A DNA stretch of 33,755 bases, taken from positions 1 to 33,755 of the forward strand of contig JAAEKY010000938.1 in assembly GCA_024227235.1 (NCBI GenBank), in the 5' to 3' direction. The stretch is from Desulfobacteraceae bacterium. GTDB taxonomy: Bacteria; Desulfobacterota; Desulfobacteria; Desulfobacterales; Desulfobacteraceae. This document shows positions 30,754 through 33,755 of this stretch, piece by piece. Position numbers and translations under genes: made by a program. The notes under the pieces were generated by a model that saw only the letters and a program-made list of their open reading frames with translations, searched no databases and was not told where the DNA came from. Within the stretch, counting starts at the first letter, position 1, and the number at the start of each line of letters is the position of its first letter.

Positions 30754-31347
30754 ATGTTAAAAAAAATTGTTGTTAAATTTTTGATGGTGACCCTTATTTT
30801 AAGCCTGTTTTCAGGCGTATCAACTGCCAATGATCTAAACGGTTTATTCAAACAGGTTGAAAAATTAAAAATAGAACGTCAAGGGTATATGCTAGGCAAA
30901 GCATTGAATAAGGTGCAGTTGAACAAAGCCATATCAAATCCAGTGGATGCGGCAACACCCGATACCTTTAAATTTAAAGATAATAATTTATTTATCGTGG
31001 CTCAGAAAACGACCCATCGGGTTTTGGTTATTTATGAACAATTTGAAGAGGCAACACAGCAAAAAATCCAAGATTTAGTGGGTGATTTATATATGCACTT
31101 TGACGATCCAACAGTGCTGGCACATGATATGGTGGTTTATTGGGCCTATGAAAAAAAAGGAAAGGTGAGTTCACAAGCCTTTGATACTGCAAAAGATAAT
31201 AAAAAAACGCTGGACATCCTGGCGACTGTGAAATTTGTCAGTGATATTAAGATAATGGAAAAACTAAAAGAACCTGCAAAAGGTCACGTCTATTATATTA
31301 TCAGCTCAGATCCTATTCTAAAGATTTTTGGGGAACAAAAAACTTAA
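30754..31347 (+). CDS. Exported protein of unknown function next to the octaheme cytochrome
   Basis: A 197-residue protein, taking the ATG at 30754; the GTG at 30718 lies within the hairpin. The N-terminus MLKKIVVKFLMVTLILSLFS, then GVSTA-ND, is a clear Sec signal. The mature part is alpha/beta with no cysteines and hence no heme sites. It contains FIVAQKTTHRVLVIYEQFEE, a VLAHDMVVYWAYEKKGKVSS segment and VYYIISSDPILKIF. I do not recognise the family. Position, 66 nt after the octaheme gene on the same strand, suggests an accessory or assembly role in the respiratory module. It ends 4 nt before the convergent permease stop. Confidence 0.6.
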   Translation: MLKKIVVKFLMVTLILSLFSGVSTANDLNGLFKQVEKLKIERQGYMLGKALNKVQLNKAISNPVDAATPDTFKFKDNNLFIVAQKTTHRVLVIYEQFEEATQQKIQDLVGDLYMHFDDPTVLAHDMVVYWAYEKKGKVSSQAFDTAKDNKKTLDILATVKFVSDIKIMEKLKEPAKGHVYYIISSDPILKIFGEQKT

Positions 31348-31351
31348 AACA

Positions 31352-33223
31352 CTATCCTGAGATACCATAGAAAAAATACATTATAAACATAACCACACCA
31401 ATGAATAAAAGTGTCATGCCAGAGCCAGCTCTTACATAATCAATGACTTTGTATCCACCCGGTCTCATAATCAATGCGTTTACCTGGTGGGTGGGGAGAA
31501 TAAATGTGTTTGAAGCAGCAATGGCCACTAGCAGTGCTGCCATCCTCGGGTCAGCATGGCATTGAACTGCCATGTTCATGGCTAAAGGAATCATCAGCAC
31601 TGTTGCCCCAACATTAGAAATTACCAGTGTAAAAAAGGATGTTAACATACCAATGATTAAAAATAGAATAACAGGGGTGAGTCCTCCCTGCATAAAATTG
31701 ACTATGGATGAAGATAAATAAAATGCAGCACCCGTTTTTTCAAAAGCAAGACCAAGGGGGATCAGTCCTGCCAGCAGAAAAACCGTCATCCAGTCAACAC
31801 CTCGATAGGCCTCGTCAATTGACAGAACTCTGGTTAGAATCATTCCGATAGCCCCTGTAAGCAATGCAATGGATAATTGAACCTTTAAGCCCAGGGCCAG
31901 AAAAAGCGCCAAAGCTAAACAGGCAACAGCAAAGGCTGATTTTTCAGGGTGCATTATTTCGCCATCTAAATGTTCAGTAAAGGCCAGGTCCTTTTTGCTT
32001 TGTAGTAAATGAAATTTTTCCAGTTCACCAAAAAGAAGAAAGGCATCGCCGGGCTGAATCCTTGTTTTTGAAATATCTTCAAGAAGTACATTGCTTTTTT
32101 GAAAAAGAGCAACAGGATTGACTTGATATCTTTTTCTGAAATAAACTTGGTGCAGCGTCTTTCCAACAAGCTCAGACCGTGGCGTAACAATCGCCTCAGT
32201 AATTCCTGTGAAGTCAGGAGATAAAACCTCGCTCATCTGGTTGAGTTCATCGCACAGCTCCCATCCCATGTCATCCGCAAGATTATTAACATGGTCCTCG
32301 TTGCTGATAACGCCGATAACATCGTCAGGTTCAATAATGTCCGATCTTGATGGAACCTTTATTTTATACCAGGTGCTCCCGGGGCCTTGTTTACATATGC
32401 AGATGACGGTTGAATGATATTTGGGCCTGATTTCCAATTCATCCAGCCTTTTTGTTACAAAACTGGAAGGAACAATTAATTCATAGGCGCTATGGATTTC
32501 TTTTCCATAAGTATACTCTAACTCGTGGTCTAATAAGCAATAATCGTTATCTTTGACAGATACATTAGGTAAGACATATTTTCCAAAAAAAACAAAATAT
32601 AAGATAGCTGTGACAATTAAGGCAATTCCAATGGGGGTAACACTGAAAAGTCCAAAGGCCTCAAAAGGAATATCTTTTAAAGCCGCCGGGTTATTTGCCC
32701 ACCATGAGGCCATAAGATCATTTAAAAGGATGAGAGGGCTTGAGCCGACTAAGGTAAGACAGCCACCAATAACAGCACAAAAACCCATCGGGATAAGAAT
32801 TCTTGAAACAGGGACATTCAATTGATGGCAGATCCTGTTGGTTGCGGGTAAAAATAGAGCGGCCGCGCCAATGTTCTGCATAAAACTGGAAATAAAAGCC
32901 ACTGTGGATGAAATCAATGCCATGATCCGGATCTGACTTTTCCCGGCAAGCTTGATGATATTTCTGGCAAAAATATTCATGACACCTGTTTTATCCAGGC
33001 CTTCACCGATTATGATAACCGCAATAATAGAAACAACCGCATTGGAACTTAAGCCGCTGATGGCATCAGAAGCGGTAATTACACCCGATAAAGGTAGAAG
33101 AACCATCATTAGAAGGCCGACCATATCAACTCTAACAATTTCGAAAACAAATAATAGTGTCACAAAAATTAAAAACCCGAAAACGATTATCATATTCGTG
33201 GTTATTTCAATGGGTGGAGTCAT
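31352..33223 (-). CDS. SLC13-type permease with two RCK_C (TrkA-C) domains
   Basis: A 623-residue membrane transporter. An N-terminal set of about six helices (10-220) contains the first SLC13 half (SFMQNIGAAALFLPA, then GGCLTLVGSSPLILL). Two cytoplasmic RCK_C domains follow (about 245-320 with VTKRLDELEIRP, and about 340-415 with RSELVGKTLHQVYFRKRY and GDAFLLFGE). The second helical half (about 430-620) has ALLVAIAASNTFILPTHQVNALI. Members move sulfate, other anions or dicarboxylates with Na+; in a sulfate-reducer-like genome sulfate is a fair guess, but the substrate is not shown by the sequence. It converges on the respiratory operon with no terminator between them. Confidence 0.85.
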   Translation of the reverse strand: MTPPIEITTNMIIVFGFLIFVTLLFVFEIVRVDMVGLLMMVLLPLSGVITASDAISGLSSNAVVSIIAVIIIGEGLDKTGVMNIFARNIIKLAGKSQIRIMALISSTVAFISSFMQNIGAAALFLPATNRICHQLNVPVSRILIPMGFCAVIGGCLTLVGSSPLILLNDLMASWWANNPAALKDIPFEAFGLFSVTPIGIALIVTAILYFVFFGKYVLPNVSVKDNDYCLLDHELEYTYGKEIHSAYELIVPSSFVTKRLDELEIRPKYHSTVICICKQGPGSTWYKIKVPSRSDIIEPDDVIGVISNEDHVNNLADDMGWELCDELNQMSEVLSPDFTGITEAIVTPRSELVGKTLHQVYFRKRYQVNPVALFQKSNVLLEDISKTRIQPGDAFLLFGELEKFHLLQSKKDLAFTEHLDGEIMHPEKSAFAVACLALALFLALGLKVQLSIALLTGAIGMILTRVLSIDEAYRGVDWMTVFLLAGLIPLGLAFEKTGAAFYLSSSIVNFMQGGLTPVILFLIIGMLTSFFTLVISNVGATVLMIPLAMNMAVQCHADPRMAALLVAIAASNTFILPTHQVNALIMRPGGYKVIDYVRAGSGMTLLFIGVVMFIMYFFYGISG

Positions 33224-33517
33224 TTGAGCCTCAAGTTATCATCAAAGAATGTTTATCATATGTATGTAAGATTCCACCAATAGTCAAGAACCTTGCATGA
33301 TCCTTTCCCATATTGTGGCCACTAAAGTTCAACCCATATAAAAAATTGTCCTCATTAATAAAAAATTGATCCTAAAAAAAAGAAGATTTGATTTTTGCCC
33401 TATATTAATATAAAAAATTATATGTTGTACTTCTCCTATCATAATTAATATAAAAGGAGGAACCGACAAAGCGGAGCTGCATCAAACCCTTTTTAGAAAG
33501 TTGCTGTAACCAATTAA
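33224..33517. other. 294-nt AT-rich region between permease and MITE
   Basis: No complete gene is visible. The right end, 33486-33515 on the minus strand, reads NWLQQLSKKG and fits the continuation of the integrase fragment beyond the MITE. AT repeats (ATTAATATAA at about 33403 and 33444) occur without clear meaning. Confidence 0.4.
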
Positions 33518-33661
33518 AGAGACCTTTGAATAATGTTCGATTTTGTTTTATTGCAAGGAAGATTAAAATTATAACCGGAGTAATATATTGAATATTTTTA
33601 GGATTATCATTTTAGTATTCCATGGTAATTGGGCAAAAATGGGCATTATTCAAAGGTCTCT
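33518..33661. mobile_element. 144-bp MITE-like element with 18-bp perfect terminal inverted repeats
   Basis: AGAGACCTTTGAATAATG (33518-33535) and its exact complement CATTATTCAAAGGTCTCT (33644-33661) bound a 144-bp segment without coding capacity; similarity between the ends continues imperfectly for about 20 bp more. I see no target-site duplication. It interrupts an integron-integrase-like frame. A degenerate single end of the same family lies at 11621-11680. It would be moved by a transposase supplied from elsewhere. Confidence 0.75.
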
Positions 33662-33755
33662 GGGTATAGGTTTGTTCAGTTCGATATGCGTAATGATGGT
33701 ATCGCATAACCTCCCGGACCTGATCCATTAACTTGAACTTTGGGTTGGGTCGAAA
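33662..33755 (-). pseudogene. Integron-integrase-like tyrosine recombinase fragment, interrupted by the MITE
   Basis: From the right edge the minus strand reads KLMDQVREVMRYHHYAYRTE and QTYT up to the MITE. This is the SAM-like N-terminal core-binding region of IntI/Xer-type integrases (LDQVRE-x-(L/I)R-x-KHYS-x-RTE-x-(A/T)Y). On the far side of the MITE, NWLQQLSKKG supplies the expected x-W-(I/L) continuation, after which similarity ends. The start lies outside the window and the catalytic domain is missing, so the gene is dead. Confidence 0.6.

Noticed and set aside
33440..33515. Possible attC site next to the integrase fragment
   Set aside because: The required GTTRRRY and RYYYAAC ends with paired inner boxes could not be found.
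1..33755. CRISPR arrays, rRNA and tRNA genes
   Set aside because: No regularly spaced direct repeats and no tRNA T-loop or acceptor patterns were seen; a dedicated tRNA scan would settle it.

Overview
The window looks like chromosomal DNA of a low-GC, anaerobic, sulfate-reducer-like member of the Desulfobacterota, probably Desulfobacteraceae. This placement is an inference from gene content and style, not from a marker gene. The pointers are a respiratory locus of tetraheme cytochrome, Tat-type 4Fe-4S protein, NrfD-type quinone subunit and octaheme HAO-like cytochrome; an SLC13 permease with RCK_C domains; a 2-enoate/2,4-dienoyl-CoA reductase; PEP-CTERM proteins; and a stand-alone MetF.

Left third (1-10.6 kb). 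A secreted CARDB-domain protein runs off the left edge on the minus strand. It is followed by a small PilZ protein, a proline-rich EF-hand protein, the flavin/Fe-S enoate reductase, a PEP-CTERM protein with a decayed PEP-CTERM gene directly behind it, a very small PqqD-like reading frame, a BaeSR-like two-component system, and a secreted protein with two DUF1566 domains and two EF-hands. Three 33-bp sites, each made of three tandem 11-bp repeats at a fixed 10-nt distance from a -10-like hexamer, lie upstream of both EF-hand genes and in the kinase/PqqD-like divergent region. They look like binding sites of the response regulator encoded here, which would make this a local Ca2+- or envelope-linked regulon.

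Middle (10.7-20 kb). A sugar-phosphate isomerase/epimerase-like TIM barrel and a TruA-like pseudouridine synthase precede an accessory patch: a higBA toxin-antitoxin pair with a clear promoter/operator, a decayed transposase, an HlyD C-terminal relic, and a GSU2403-type nucleotidyltransferase-fold gene. Then come hisC, an orphan DUF2235 (Tle1-like) lipase fused to a LecA-like lectin domain, and a long class II ilvC divergent from ilvY with a palindromic LysR-type operator between them.

Right third (20-33.8 kb). ilvY overlaps a voltage-gated K+ channel gene, followed by hrpB, a zinc-ribbon Nudix hydrolase, a single-domain CheY-like regulator and metF. The respiratory operon (tetraheme cytochrome, Fe-S protein, NrfD, octaheme HAO-like cytochrome, small exported protein) converges on the SLC13 permease. 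At the right edge a 144-bp MITE-like element with 18-bp perfect terminal inverted repeats sits inside the N-terminal part of an integron-integrase-like gene. A degenerate relic of the same element lies near 11.65 kb. I saw no rRNA, tRNA or CRISPR array.
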